A stretch of 64,000 nucleotides of DNA from Betaproteobacteria bacterium (GTDB lineage Bacteria > Pseudomonadota > Gammaproteobacteria > Burkholderiales > Rhodocyclaceae): NCBI GenBank assembly GCA_028065725.1, contig JAPTVL010000047.1, positions 4,797-68,796 on the forward strand, read 5' to 3'. Positions 17,996 through 27,683 of this stretch are shown here, piece after piece. The translations under genes were made by a program, and so were the position numbers. Every line of letters starts with the position of its first letter. Positions within the stretch are counted from its first letter, which is position 1. Under the pieces are notes generated by a model. That model ran no database searches, had not been told where the DNA came from, and saw nothing but the letters and a program-made list of their open reading frames with translations.

Positions 17996-18324
17996 TGATC
18001 CGAAGGCTGGGGCATTCTGCGCTGCTCATGTCACCCGTCGTCGCCCTTCGGGCGCCTCGCCCCACGGCTTGCCCTGCATGGCAAGCCGGCTGCGGCAGCG
18101 CGGAGCAGTGCTCCGCGAAACCCTGCCTACGCCCTTCTTTACTTCGCTGCGCAGAACGCCCCACCCTCCCGATCAGGTGATGCCGTTGCGGTGCGATGGT
18201 TGCAAAGCAGAAGCGTATCCCGCCGGGGGAGGTAGGGGACCGGCGCAGCGAGGTAAAGGGGGAGAGCCGGGCGGAGCCCGGCTCGGAGGACACGAGCAGC
18301 GACGGTTCCCTACCTCCCTTGGCG
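17996..18324. repeat. Paired inverted-repeat element, copy B (ureB-ureC gap)
   Basis: This has the same architecture as copy A. Unit 1 arms: 17996-18022 and 18149-18175 (23 of 27 paired). Unit 2 arms: 18221-18242 and 18303-18324 (19 of 22 paired). The inner words GCTGCTCATGTC and CTTCTTTACTTCGCTGC recur, inverted in unit 2. The linker (GGTGATGCCGTTGCGGTGCG onward) aligns to the copy A linker. Unit 1 carries about 80 extra nt with two nested hairpins (GCTTGCC/GGCAAGC; CGCGGAGCA/TGCTCCGCG). The remainder of 17968-18349 holds only the ureC ribosome site (AAAGGAG). Confidence 0.83.
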
Positions 18325-18349
18325 CGCACAGCCCAAAGGAGTCACCAAG

Positions 18350-20050
18350 ATGAAAATCACCAAACAAGCCTACGCCGAGATGTTCGGCCCGACAGTGGGC
18401 GATAGAGTCAGACTCGCCGACACCGAACTCTGGATCGAGGTCGAGAAGGACTACACCATCCACGGCGAGGAAGTGAAGTTCGGCGGCGGCAAGGTGATTC
18501 GCGACGGCATGGGCCAGGGCCAGAGGCTCTCCAAAGATGTTGCCGACACCGTGATCACCAACGCGCTGATCGTCGATGCGGTGCAGGGCATCGTCAAGGC
18601 CGACGTCGGCTTGAAGGGCGGCATGATCGCGGCGATCGGCAAGGCCGGCAATCCGGACGTGCAACCGGGAGTCACGATTGCCATCGGCGCCGGCACCGAG
18701 ATCATCGCCGGCGAGGGCATGATCCTCACCGCCGGCGGCATCGACTCGCACATCCATTTCATCTGCCCGCAGCAGATCGAGGAAGCGCTGATGTCGGGCG
18801 TCACGACGATGCTCGGCGGCGGCACCGGGCCGGCCACGGGAACCTTCGCCACCACCTGCACGCCGGGGCCCTGGCACATCCATGCCATGCTCGCTGCGGC
18901 CGAGGCCTTCCCGATGAACCTCGGCTTTCTCGGCAAGGGCAATGCCTCGCTGCCGGGGCCGCTGGCCGAGCAGGTCGCCGCCGGCGCCATGGGCTTGAAG
19001 CTGCACGAGGACTGGGGCACCACGCCGGCCGCGATCGACAACTGCCTCTCGGTGGCTGACGCGATGGACGTGCAGGTGGCGATCCACACCGACACGCTAA
19101 ACGAATCCGGCTTCGTCGAGACCACGCTGGCGGCCTTCAAGGGCCGCACGATTCACACCTTCCACACCGAAGGCGCCGGCGGCGGCCATGCGCCTGACAT
19201 CATCAAGGCGGCCGGCCTGCCCAACGTGCTGCCCTCGTCGACCAACCCGACCATGCCGTACACGGTGAATACCATCGACGAGCATCTCGACATGCTGATG
19301 GTCTGCCACCACCTCGACCCGAGCATCGCCGAGGACGTGGCCTTCGCCGAGTCGCGCATCCGGCGCGAGACCATCGCCGCCGAGGACATCCTGCACGACC
19401 TCGGCGCCTTCTCCATGATGTCGTCGGACTCGCAGGCCATGGGCCGCGTCGGCGAGGTGATCATCCGCACTTGGCAGACGGCGCACAAGATGAAGCTGCA
19501 GCGCGGCGCGCTGAAGGAGGACACGGCGAGGAACGACAACTTCCGCGTCAAGCGCTACATCGCCAAATACACCATCAACCCGGCCATCACCCACGGCATC
19601 GGCCACGTCGTCGGCTCGATCGAGCCGGGCAAGCTGGCCGACCTGGTGTTGTGGAAGCCGGCCTTCTTCGGCGTCAAGCCGAGCCTGATCCTCAAGGGCG
19701 GCATGATCGCGGCGGCGGCGATGGGCGATCCGAATGCCTCGATCCCGACGCCGCAGCCGGTGCATTACCGACCGATGTTTGGCGCGTACGGCAGCGCGCT
19801 GAAAACCTCGATCACCTTCGTCGCGCAGGCCGCGCTGAGCAATCCGGCAGTGCACGCGCTGGGGCTCGCCAAGCGCCTGGAGCCGGTGAGGAACTGCCGC
19901 CGTGTCACCAAGGCCGACATGTTGCACAACAGCGCCACGCCGCTGATCGAGGTAGACGCCGAAACCTACGCCGTGCGCGCCGACGGCGAGCTGCTGGTCT
20001 GTGAACCGGCCAGGACATTGCCGATGACACAACGCTATTTCCTGTTTTGA
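18350..20050 (+). CDS. ureC: Urease alpha subunit (catalytic)
   Basis: UreC holds the dinuclear nickel centre that hydrolyses urea to ammonia and carbamate. The 566-residue length is standard, and numbering matches the Klebsiella enzyme: His134 and His136 (DSHIHF), carbamylated Lys217 (GLKLHEDWG), His246 ([10 protein letters not shown]), His272 region ([12 protein letters not shown]), flap His320 (VCHHLDPSI) and Asp360 ([10 protein letters not shown]). All catalytic residues are present, so the enzyme should be active. The ATG is preceded by AAAGGAGTCACCAAG. The accessory genes ureE, F and G follow after a broken CBS gene. Confidence 0.99.
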   Translation: MKITKQAYAEMFGPTVGDRVRLADTELWIEVEKDYTIHGEEVKFGGGKVIRDGMGQGQRLSKDVADTVITNALIVDAVQGIVKADVGLKGGMIAAIGKAGNPDVQPGVTIAIGAGTEIIAGEGMILTAGGIDSHIHFICPQQIEEALMSGVTTMLGGGTGPATGTFATTCTPGPWHIHAMLAAAEAFPMNLGFLGKGNASLPGPLAEQVAAGAMGLKLHEDWGTTPAAIDNCLSVADAMDVQVAIHTDTLNESGFVETTLAAFKGRTIHTFHTEGAGGGHAPDIIKAAGLPNVLPSSTNPTMPYTVNTIDEHLDMLMVCHHLDPSIAEDVAFAESRIRRETIAAEDILHDLGAFSMMSSDSQAMGRVGEVIIRTWQTAHKMKLQRGALKEDTARNDNFRVKRYIAKYTINPAITHGIGHVVGSIEPGKLADLVLWKPAFFGVKPSLILKGGMIAAAAMGDPNASIPTPQPVHYRPMFGAYGSALKTSITFVAQAALSNPAVHALGLAKRLEPVRNCRRVTKADMLHNSATPLIEVDAETYAVRADGELLVCEPARTLPMTQRYFLF

Positions 20051-20077
20051 TTTCACCCTCACCACAAGGAGAACATC

Positions 20078-20315
20078 ATGCCCAACAGACCCATACGCCG
20101 GATCGTAAAAAATCAGCGCATCCTCACCGCGACCGCGACCCTCTCGGTGACCGAAGCCGCCGCCATGCGCGAGGCGAAGGTCGGCCGCCATCATGGTCCT
20201 CGGCGGACCGAAGCTGGCCGGCATCTTCACCGAGCGCGACGCGCTGGGGCCGGAGATGGAGCAGTTCCAGGCCGAGTTGCACGAACGCGAGCATCTCGAA
20301 GAAATCATGGGCTGA
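20078..20315 (+). pseudogene. Frameshifted, shortened CBS-domain gene between ureC and ureE
   Basis: Reading starts with MPNRPIRRIVKNQRILTATA after a good site (AAGGAGAACATC), continuing TLSVTEAAAMREAKVG as in a CBS domain. At about 20185-20190 an extra C (GTCGGCCGCCATCATG, expected GTCGGCGCCATCATG) shifts the frame. In the next frame the CBS pattern resumes as MVLGGPKLAGIFTERDAL and runs to EREHLEEIMG and a TGA at 20313. Only about 79 codons remain, while two-CBS proteins are about 140-150 residues, so the second CBS domain seems deleted. A sequencing error could explain the shift but not the missing half. Confidence 0.72.
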
Positions 20316-20342
20316 CTCCGATGACGCAAGACAGGAGGGCGC

Positions 20343-20837
20343 GTGCTGCTGTTTGAATCCTTCGCCCCGGTGGACAGCGTCGCCGGCGACCGCCTGGTGC
20401 TGGCCTTCGAGACGCGCAGCAAGAGCCGCCTGCGTGCGCGCCTGGCCTCGGGCGAGGAATGCGGCCTGTTCCTGCCGCGCGGCACGGTGATGCGCGGCGG
20501 CGACAAGCTGCTGGCCGGCGACGGCCGCATCGCCGAGGTGGTGGCCGCCGTCGAGTCGCTGATGGAAGCGGCGAGCGCGGATCCGCTGCAGCTGGCGCGC
20601 GCCGCCTATCACCTGGGCAACCGTCACGTCGCGGTGCAGATCCTGCCCGGCCGGCTGCGCTTCGCCCGCGACCATGTGCTGGGCGAGATGCTGCGCGGGC
20701 TCGGCCTGCCGGTGGTGGAGGTCGACGCGGCTTTCGAGCCCGAATCCGGTGCCTACGGCGCGCACGCCGGTCATGGCCACAGCGCCGACGGCGAGGGCCG
20801 GGGACCGCGCATCCACGATCACTTCGCCGGCAGATGA
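20343..20837 (+). CDS. ureE: Urease accessory protein UreE (nickel metallochaperone)
   Basis: UreE delivers Ni to the UreDFG-apourease complex. The 164-residue product has the N-terminal beta domain ([34 protein letters not shown]), the metal-binding C-terminal domain with [12 protein letters not shown] and the [12 protein letters not shown] helix, and a modest His-containing tail ([18 protein letters not shown]). The GTG at 20343 follows AGGAGGGC. Its stop overlaps the ureF start (ATGA). Confidence 0.95.
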   Translation: MLLFESFAPVDSVAGDRLVLAFETRSKSRLRARLASGEECGLFLPRGTVMRGGDKLLAGDGRIAEVVAAVESLMEAASADPLQLARAAYHLGNRHVAVQILPGRLRFARDHVLGEMLRGLGLPVVEVDAAFEPESGAYGAHAGHGHSADGEGRGPRIHDHFAGR

Positions 20838-21511
20838 GCTACTCGCTCACACGCTTGCTGCAGCTCACCAGTCCGGCCCTGCCGGTCGGCGCCTACACCT
20901 ATTCGCAAGGTCTCGAATGGGCGGTCGAGGCCGGCACGGTGAAGGGTGAGGCAAGCGCGCTGGCCTGGATCGGCGACCAGCTCGAATGGAACCTCGGCCG
21001 CTACGAGGCGCCGCTGTTGTTGCGCCTGCTGGAGGCGTGGAGAGTCGGCGCTCACGACACGGCGATTGAACTGGACGCGGAGTACCTCGCCACGCGCGAA
21101 ACGGCGGAACTGCGCGCCGAGACCCTGCAGATGGGCTATTCGATGCAGCGCCTGCTGCACGAGTTGGGCGATTTTCCGCCGCTGCTGCTGGCTGCGGTCG
21201 CCGTCGCGCCGGCGCCGACTCTTATGCTCGGCTGGACTTGCGCCGCGACCACCTGGCAGATCCAGCCGCAGGATGCGCTCACCGCCTGGCTCTGGAGCTG
21301 GGCCGAAAACCAGACCATGGCCGCGCTGAAGGCCGTGCCCCTGGGCCAGGCCGCCGGCCAGCGCCTGCTGCAGGAAATCGGCCGCCGCCTGCCGGACGTG
21401 GTCGAGCGCGCGCCGGGACTTGCGGAAGATGGCTATTCGAATTTCGCGCCGGGCTTCGCCATTGCCTGCTGCCAGCACGAAACCCAATACACGAGACTTT
21501 TCAGATCATGA
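20834..21511 (+). CDS. ureF: Urease accessory protein UreF
   Basis: UreF acts as a gate/GAP-like partner of UreG in urease maturation. The 225-residue product begins [20 protein letters not shown] and contains [12 protein letters not shown] and the C-terminal [20 protein letters not shown]. The ATG at 20834 overlaps the ureE stop and its own stop overlaps ureG (both ATGA), showing tight translational coupling. The coding segment 21197-21223 matches the dispersed GCCGGCGCCGACT motif. Confidence 0.96.
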   Translation: MSYSLTRLLQLTSPALPVGAYTYSQGLEWAVEAGTVKGEASALAWIGDQLEWNLGRYEAPLLLRLLEAWRVGAHDTAIELDAEYLATRETAELRAETLQMGYSMQRLLHELGDFPPLLLAAVAVAPAPTLMLGWTCAATTWQIQPQDALTAWLWSWAENQTMAALKAVPLGQAAGQRLLQEIGRRLPDVVERAPGLAEDGYSNFAPGFAIACCQHETQYTRLFRS

Positions 21512-22152
21512 GCAAATCCGCATTGAGAATCGAAGCTTCACGCCCCGCCCCGGCTTTGCGGGTCGGAATAGGCGGCCCTGTCGGGTCCGGCAAGACCGCG
21601 TTGACCCTGGCCCTGTGCCAGGCGCTGCGCGAGCACTACAACATCGCGGTGGTGACCAACGACATCTACACCGAGGAGGATGCCGCTTTCCTGGTCCGCA
21701 ACGAAGCCCTGGCACCGGAGCGCATCATCGGCGTCGAGACCGGCGGCTGTCCGCACACGGCGATCCGCGAGGACGCCTCGATCAACCTCGAAGCCGTCGA
21801 TCGGCTCAACCGGCGCTTCGCCGGGCTGGACATGATTTTCATCGAGAGCGGCGGCGACAACCTGGCCGCCACCTTCAGTCCCGAGCTGTCCGACCTGACG
21901 CTCTACGTGATCGACGTCGCCGCGGGCGAGAAGATCCCGCGCAAGGGCGGCCCCGGCATCACCCGCTCCGATCTGCTGGTGATCAACAAGATCGACCTGG
22001 CGCCGCTGGTCGGCGCTTCGCTGGAAGTCATGGCCGCCGATGCCAAGCGCATGCGCGGCGAGCGGCCCTTCATTTTCAGCAACCTCAAGACCGGCCAGGG
22101 ACTGGCGGAGGTCATTGCCTTCATCGAAAAGCAGGGTTTGCTGCGGCCCTGA
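21508..22152 (+). CDS. ureG: Urease accessory GTPase UreG
   Basis: UreG is the SIMIBI-class GTPase that powers nickel insertion into urease. The 214-residue product has the P-loop [12 protein letters not shown], the nickel-binding CPH motif ([15 protein letters not shown]), [11 protein letters not shown] and the NKIDL specificity motif. The ATG overlaps the ureF stop. It is the last gene of the recognised cluster; no nickel permease or ureJ is visible nearby. Confidence 0.98.
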   Translation: MSKSALRIEASRPAPALRVGIGGPVGSGKTALTLALCQALREHYNIAVVTNDIYTEEDAAFLVRNEALAPERIIGVETGGCPHTAIREDASINLEAVDRLNRRFAGLDMIFIESGGDNLAATFSPELSDLTLYVIDVAAGEKIPRKGGPGITRSDLLVINKIDLAPLVGASLEVMAADAKRMRGERPFIFSNLKTGQGLAEVIAFIEKQGLLRP

Positions 22153-22251
22153 GTTGGCGGAGGATGTCCGTGAAAACGCGGCGCGACTCCAGGACCAAGG
22201 TGAGATAATGTTCCGCTGATACCAGCCCCGCGATCTGTGAAGGAGTGGTTG

Positions 22252-22878
22252 ATGAAGCCGAAAGCCGCATACTGCACGAGCAGGCTGCTCGCCGCCGCTG
22301 TCCTCGGTAGCGCGAGCCTTTGCTTGTCATCCGCCCTGTCGGCCACGGAACACCCGGCCCGCGAGGCGCAAACCGGGGCCGCGGAAATGGAAGCGCGATG
22401 GCTGGAATTCCAGCAGGCGCTGCTTCCGGAGATCGCGGTCAGGCTCGGCGAGAAGTTCCAGCGCGACTATCCGCACGGCCAGCACCGGCAGGCCGGCATG
22501 AAAATCCTGGAGGATGCCCGCAAGGCGTTTCGCGCCCAGCAGGAGGCGCGGCTTTCTACGGAAGCGCTTGACGATCCCGCGGGCGACGGCACGTATCGCG
22601 ACGATCTGGTCAAGGCCCTGCGCGCCGACAAGGATGCCGCATACCGCATCGCCCTGATGTATCGCCAGGGTACGCACCGGCTGGCGAAAGATTCGTTGCG
22701 CAGCACGCAATGGCTGCGCCTTGCTGCCGAACTCGGCAATGGCCGGGCGAGCTGGGAGGTGGCCAACGTCTACAACCGCGACGGCGAAATGGCCGAAGCC
22801 GCCAGGTTCGAGGCCAAGGCTGTCAGGGACGGCTTCCGCATTCCGCCGCGGCTGCCGAACCGCGGTCTGACCAACTGA
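22252..22878 (+). CDS. Exported protein with Sel1-like repeats
   Basis: The 208-residue product has an N-terminal signal peptide (hydrophobic LLAAAVLGSASLCLSSALSA after MKPKAAYCTSR), a helical middle rich in Glu/Gln/Arg, and a C-terminal part resembling one or two Sel1/TPR-type repeats (AAYRIALMYRQG, QWLRLAAELGNGRASWEVAN). Such proteins mediate protein contacts in the periplasm. The ATG at 22252 is preceded by AAGGAG with good spacing; a GTG at 22237 is also in frame. It stands alone after the urease genes, and its function is unknown. Confidence 0.78.
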   Translation: MKPKAAYCTSRLLAAAVLGSASLCLSSALSATEHPAREAQTGAAEMEARWLEFQQALLPEIAVRLGEKFQRDYPHGQHRQAGMKILEDARKAFRAQQEARLSTEALDDPAGDGTYRDDLVKALRADKDAAYRIALMYRQGTHRLAKDSLRSTQWLRLAAELGNGRASWEVANVYNRDGEMAEAARFEAKAVRDGFRIPPRLPNRGLTN

Positions 22879-22887
22879 CCTGCAGAT

Positions 22888-23028
22888 TCATGCAGGGCCG
22901 CTCCTGCGGACGGCTCGACCGCGAAACGCCAGTGTCGGCACGCCGAACACGCCCTGCGTCGTGACCGCCGCGGTGTTGTCGGCAAGCTTTTGCTTGACCG
23001 CCGGCTCGGCGCCGACGCCGCGCCGCGC
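22888..23028 (-). pseudogene. Remnant of a DsbA-like / 2-hydroxychromene-2-carboxylate isomerase gene
   Basis: On the minus strand, a stop-bounded 46-codon frame reads VKQKLADNTAAVTTQGVFGV then PTLAF. This is the cis-Pro region of GST-kappa/DsbA-type HCCA isomerases (pattern LxDNTxxAxxxGVFGVPTF). No start codon is present, and the expected DGELFWG-type continuation is replaced by RGRAVRRSGPA and a stop. It is therefore a decayed gene fragment in the gap before the GGDEF-EAL gene. Confidence 0.55.
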
Positions 23029-23090
23029 TTAATTTTCTTGGTTTGCCGCCGGGCAGGATAAACTTGGGTTGCCGATTGACCGAGAGCACC

Positions 23091-26000
23091 ATGCCCCCGC
23101 CCTCCGAACCGCCCCGTTACAAGCTGATGTCATTGCAGCGCCCGCTGGCCGCGGCGATCGGAATGTTTCTCGTTGCGGCCGTTGCCAGCGGGCTGCTGGT
23201 GCGGCAATCGGAACTGCAGCGCGAGCGGCAACAGCGGGCGCAGGTCGCCGACATCGCAGGCGACCATGCCCACGCGATCCAGCGCAACATCGAGCACGCC
23301 CTTTCCGCCACCTATGCCCTGGCCGCCCTGGTGCGCCAGGGCAAGGGCGAGGTTGCAGATTTCGAAGCCACGGCGCGGCAGATGCTGCCCTTCTATCCCG
23401 GCGCGGCTTCGCTGCAACTGGCGCCGCGCGGCATCGTGCAGCGTATCGTGCCGCTGGCCGGGAACGAGAAGGCGATCGGCCACAATCTGCTGAACGATCC
23501 GGCGCGCAACAAGGAAGCCTTCCTGGCGCGCGATACCGGCAAGCTGACGCTGGCCGGACCATTCAATCTGGTGCAGGGCGGTCTCGGCGCGGTCGGGCGC
23601 CTGCCGGTCTACCTCGACGACGAGAAGCCGCTGTTCTGGGGCTTTACCACCGTGCTGATCCGCTTTCCCGAAGTGCTCAAGGAGGCGCGGCTCGGCTTGA
23701 TGGAGGAGCAGGGCTATGCCTATACGCTCTGGCGTGTCCATCCCGACAGCGGCGAGCACCAGGTCATCGCTGCATCCGGCAGCACCGCACTGAGCGCTCC
23801 GGTGGACCAGTCCTTTGCGCTGCCCAACGGCCACTGGACGCTCAGCGTGGCGCCGGTCAGAGGCTGGGGTGATCCCTACGGCATGGCTTTCAAGGCGGCG
23901 CTGGGGCTGCTGTTCAGCCTGTTGCTCGGTTACCTGACGAAGCTGCTGATCGAACTGCGCATGTACGAGCGTAATCTCGAAGCGCTGGTCGGCGAGCGAA
24001 CCTTGCAACTGAGTACCAGCGAGCAGCGCATTCGCAACATGAGCGACGCCGCGGGGGCCTATCTGTGGGAGATCGACACGGATATGGTCTATACCTACGT
24101 CTCCGGCCAGTCGGTCAATGTCAAGGGTTATCCGCCCGAGGCCCTGCTCGGCCACACGCCGATGGAGTTCATGCCGAAGGAGGATGTGCCGCCCGTCGGC
24201 GAGATCGTCAGCCGCGCCATCGCCGACAAGTCCAGCTTCAGGCTGCAGCACCGCGACATCACGCCGGCGGGGGAGCTGTGGTGGGAGGAGGTCTACGGTG
24301 CGGTGTTCTGCGACGCTGCCGGCCGGGTGATCGGTTTGCGCGGCACCGGCATGAGCATCAATGCGCGCAAGCAGGCGGAACAGGAATTGCGCCGCAGCGA
24401 ACAGCGCTTCCGAGACATCGCGGAAGTGTCGGCCGACTGGATCTGGGAAGTGGATGCCGAGGGACGCTATACCTGGGTATCGGAAGGCGTGACCAGGATG
24501 CTCGGGTACCAGCCCGCCGAGGTCGTTGGCAGATCCCCGTTCGATTTCATGACGCCCGACGGCGCGCAATCCGTAGGTGCGGCCTTTGCGGATATCGTGG
24601 CGCGCAAGGCGCCGTTCGGCGACCTGGAGAATGTGGTGCTGGGCAAGGACGGCACGCCACACCTCACGCTCACCAGCGGCACGCCGATCCTGGATGCCGA
24701 TGGCGGGCTGCTGGGCTACCGCGGCATCGACCGCGACATCAGCGCACGCCGGGCGGCGGAAAACCGCGTCAAGCGCCTGACCAATCTCTATGCCGCCCTG
24801 AGCGAGTGCAATCAGGCCATCGTGCGTTGCACCAGCGCGGCGGAGCTGTTCCCGCATATCTGCCGTGACGTGGTGCGCTTCGGTGGCATGAAGATGGCGT
24901 GGATCGGTCTGCTGGACGCGGCCAGCCGGGAAATCCGGCCGGCGGCCAGTTTCGGTGCCGGGCTGGCCTATCTGGAGGGCATCCGGATCACGGTGGACGC
25001 CGATGATCCGCACGGGCGCGGCCCGGCCGGCACCGCGATCCGCGAGGACCGTCCGGTGTGGAACCAGGATTTCCTCAACGATCCGGACACCGCACCCTGG
25101 CATGCACGCGGCGCGCGCTTCGGCTGGGGCGCCGTGGCCTCGCTGCCGCTGCACCGCGGCGGCGCAGTGGTGGGCGCCTTCACCCTGTATGCCGAAGAAA
25201 TCAATGCCTTCGACGAGGAGGCGCGCAAGCTGCTCGAGGAAATGGCCACCGACATCAGCTATGCGCTGGACGGCTTCGAGCGCGATGCCAGCATCAAGCT
25301 TGCGGCCGAGGTGTTCGAGCAGGGCAAGGAAGGCATCATGATCACCGATACCCGCGGCCGCATCGTGCGCATCAACCGCGCCTTCAGCGAGATCACCGGT
25401 TACGCGGAAGCGGAGGCGCTGGGGCAGAGCGCGGGCCTGCTTTCCTCCGGGCGCCACGGCGAGGAGTTCTACCGCGAGATGTGGAACGCGATCGACAGCA
25501 GCGGCCACTGGCAGGGCGAAATCTGGAACCGGCGCAAGGATGGCCACGTCTATCCCGAATGGCTGGCGATCAGCCGCGTGCGCGGCGAAGACGGCCAACC
25601 CAGCCATTACGTCGCCATCTTCAGCGACATCACCCGGCACAAGGAAGCCGAGGCGCGCATCCAGCGTCTGGCGCACTTCGACGCCCTGACCGGGCTGCCC
25701 AACCGCACCCTGCTCCACGACCGCGCCCGTCATGCGATCGGCATGGCGCAGCGCAGCCATGAACAGCTGGCGGTGCTGTTCGTCGACCTCGACCATTTCA
25801 AGAACATCAATGACACGCTCGGCCACCGCATCGGCGACGAATTGCTGGTCGAAGTCGGTCAGCGCATGAAAGCCCTGGTGCGCAAGGAGGACACCGTGTC
25901 GCGTCAGGGTGGCGACGAATTCATCGCGGTGCTGCCCGGCACCGATGCCAGTGGCGCGGCGCACGTGGCACGCAAGCTGATCGAGGCGATCGCTGCCTCC

Positions 26001-26951
26001 TACAAGGTCGAGCAGTACGAGCTGGTCGTCACTCCCTCGATCGGCATCGCCATGTTCCCCAGTGACGGCGAGGACTTCGACGCCTTGTCCAAGTGCGCCG
26101 ACACCGCCATGTACCGCGCCAAACAGGACGGCCGCAACACCTTCCGCTTTTTCACCCCGGAGATGCAGGAGCATTCGGCGCGCAAGCTGCGGCTCGAAGG
26201 CGCGCTGCGCAATGCGCTGGCGCGCGGCGAGCTGCAACTGCACTACCAGCCGCAGGTGGCTCTCGACGACGGGCGCATCGTCGGCGCCGAGGCCCTGTTG
26301 CGCTGGCGGCATCCCGAACTGGGCGAGGTGCAGCCGGCGGAGTTCGTCCCGGTAGCCGAGGACAGCGGCCTGATCCTGCCGATCGGCGAATGGGTGTTGC
26401 GCACCGCGGCACGGCAGATGCAAGCCTGGCTCGACGCCGGCATGGCGGCCATGACCATGACGGTCAACCTCTCGGCGGTCCAGTTCCGCCATGTCAACCT
26501 GCCGCAGCGAGTGGAACAGATCCTCGCCGAGGAGGGCCTGGCCGCGCAGCATCTGGAACTGGAACTTACCGAAAGCGTGGCGATGGATGATCCGCTCGCC
26601 GCCATTGCCGTGATGGACGACCTGCATGCGCGCGGCATCCGGCTGTCGATCGACGACTTCGGCACCGGCTACTCCTCGCTGAGCTACCTCAAGCGCTTCC
26701 AGGTCTATAAGCTCAAGATCGACCAGTCATTCGTGCGCGACATCAGCGTGGACCCGGAAGACCGTGCCATCGTCAGCGCCGTCATCAGCCTGGCCAACAG
26801 CCTCGGCTTGCGCACCATCGCCGAGGGCGTGGAGACCGAAGGCCAGCTGGTGTTCCTGCGCGAACAGGGCTGCCACGAGGTGCAGGGCTATTACTTCAGC
26901 ATGCCCTTGCCGCCCGAGCAGTTCGAAACCTTCATGCGCGGACGGCGCTAA
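23091..26951 (+). CDS. CHASE-PAS-PAS-GAF-PAS-GGDEF-EAL c-di-GMP signalling protein
   Basis: This 1286-residue membrane protein has TM1 (about 14-36), a periplasmic CHASE domain (about 55-250) and TM2 (about 265-288). Two PAS domains (about 305-430 and 435-560), a GAF domain (about 567-725), a third PAS (about 737-860), GGDEF (about 862-1025) and EAL (about 1040-1286) follow. The cyclase motif GGDEF (about 940-944) is intact with an upstream inhibitory RxxD (RKED, five residues before). EAL (EALLRW), ELTES, DDFGTGYSSL and EGVETEGQ are also intact, so both synthesis and hydrolysis of c-di-GMP are possible. The ATG at 23091 is chosen over a TTG at 23043. It could feed the exopolysaccharide operon 5 kb downstream, but no direct link is visible. 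Confidence 0.95.
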   Translation: MPPPSEPPRYKLMSLQRPLAAAIGMFLVAAVASGLLVRQSELQRERQQRAQVADIAGDHAHAIQRNIEHALSATYALAALVRQGKGEVADFEATARQMLPFYPGAASLQLAPRGIVQRIVPLAGNEKAIGHNLLNDPARNKEAFLARDTGKLTLAGPFNLVQGGLGAVGRLPVYLDDEKPLFWGFTTVLIRFPEVLKEARLGLMEEQGYAYTLWRVHPDSGEHQVIAASGSTALSAPVDQSFALPNGHWTLSVAPVRGWGDPYGMAFKAALGLLFSLLLGYLTKLLIELRMYERNLEALVGERTLQLSTSEQRIRNMSDAAGAYLWEIDTDMVYTYVSGQSVNVKGYPPEALLGHTPMEFMPKEDVPPVGEIVSRAIADKSSFRLQHRDITPAGELWWEEVYGAVFCDAAGRVIGLRGTGMSINARKQAEQELRRSEQRFRDIAEVSADWIWEVDAEGRYTWVSEGVTRMLGYQPAEVVGRSPFDFMTPDGAQSVGAAFADIVARKAPFGDLENVVLGKDGTPHLTLTSGTPILDADGGLLGYRGIDRDISARRAAENRVKRLTNLYAALSECNQAIVRCTSAAELFPHICRDVVRFGGMKMAWIGLLDAASREIRPAASFGAGLAYLEGIRITVDADDPHGRGPAGTAIREDRPVWNQDFLNDPDTAPWHARGARFGWGAVASLPLHRGGAVVGAFTLYAEEINAFDEEARKLLEEMATDISYALDGFERDASIKLAAEVFEQGKEGIMITDTRGRIVRINRAFSEITGYAEAEALGQSAGLLSSGRHGEEFYREMWNAIDSSGHWQGEIWNRRKDGHVYPEWLAISRVRGEDGQPSHYVAIFSDITRHKEAEARIQRLAHFDALTGLPNRTLLHDRARHAIGMAQRSHEQLAVLFVDLDHFKNINDTLGHRIGDELLVEVGQRMKALVRKEDTVSRQGGDEFIAVLPGTDASGAAHVARKLIEAIAASYKVEQYELVVTPSIGIAMFPSDGEDFDALSKCADTAMYRAKQDGRNTFRFFTPEMQEHSARKLRLEGALRNALARGELQLHYQPQVALDDGRIVGAEALLRWRHPELGEVQPAEFVPVAEDSGLILPIGEWVLRTAARQMQAWLDAGMAAMTMTVNLSAVQFRHVNLPQRVEQILAEEGLAAQHLELELTESVAMDDPLAAIAVMDDLHARGIRLSIDDFGTGYSSLSYLKRFQVYKLKIDQSFVRDISVDPEDRAIVSAVISLANSLGLRTIAEGVETEGQLVFLREQGCHEVQGYYFSMPLPPEQFETFMRGRR

Positions 26952-27052
26952 GCGGCGCATCCGCCTTGCGTTGCGCTCCGGGTGGCGCTGGGGCGCCGTC
27001 GGTTCGGTATGCTTGCTAGACTGGGGCCTTGCCGAAATCGGGACCACTACCC

Positions 27053-27640
27053 ATGAATGATCGCATTCGCCATTTGCTGGACCAGATGGCCGCACTCGAA
27101 ACGGATCTGCGCGTGGCGCTGCAGGAACAGGAAGCCGGCGTGCTGTTCGAGATCAAGGGCAGGCGCGTCGAATTCGAGCAGTCGATCCGGGAGGCGCATC
27201 GTCGCCTCAAGTCGGGATTTTTCCACTGGCTGGTCACCTATCGTCCGCAGAACCTGATCACCGGGCCGATCATCTATTCCATGATCGTGCCGCTGGTGCT
27301 GCTCGATCTGTGCGTCAGCTTCTACCAGGCCACCTGTTTCCCGATCTACGGCGTAGCCAGGGTGCGCCGCGGCGATTACATCGTGTTTGACCGGCAGCAA
27401 CTCGAATACCTGAATTTCATCGAGAAATTCCACTGCACCTATTGCGCCTACGGCGCCGGTCTGATCGCCTACGTCGCGGAGATCGTGGCGCGTACCGAGG
27501 AATATTTTTGCCCGATCAAGCACGCGCGCAAGATGCTCGGCACCCACGCGCGCTATGCGCGCTTCCTCGATTATGGCGACGCCGCCGACTACGAGCAGCG
27601 ACTCGAAGCGTTCCGCGTCGGCCTTGGCAGGAAAGGGTGA
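27053..27640 (+). CDS. Conserved hypothetical protein with HCTYCAYGAG motif
   Basis: The 195-residue product has a helical N-terminus (about 1-60), one or two hydrophobic segments (IIYSMIVPLVLLDLCVSFYQ, about 80-100) and a Cys-containing motif FHCTYCAYGAGLIAYVAEI, followed by ARTEEYFCPIKHARK. The spacing of Cys and Tyr resembles a widespread uncharacterised bacterial family with YCxYxxG and CPIKHA motifs. Those Cys could bind metal or heme. The ATG at 27053 has little ribosome-site support; a TTG at 27029 is in frame. A small exported protein gene follows after 43 bp. Confidence 0.75.
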   Translation: MNDRIRHLLDQMAALETDLRVALQEQEAGVLFEIKGRRVEFEQSIREAHRRLKSGFFHWLVTYRPQNLITGPIIYSMIVPLVLLDLCVSFYQATCFPIYGVARVRRGDYIVFDRQQLEYLNFIEKFHCTYCAYGAGLIAYVAEIVARTEEYFCPIKHARKMLGTHARYARFLDYGDAADYEQRLEAFRVGLGRKG

Positions 27641-27683
27641 TGTTGGCCATAATGAACGCTGCGGGGTAGGCGAAAGAACCGAT

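Noticed and set aside
17937..18405. Open frames across the ureB-ureC gap
   Set aside because: Same reason: they are produced by the repeat element copy B.
20047..20490. A 147-residue frame overlapping the CBS remnant and the start of ureE
   Set aside because: Only the stretch after the frameshift carries CBS-like sequence, in yet another frame; this one is Arg/Ser-rich shadow sequence.
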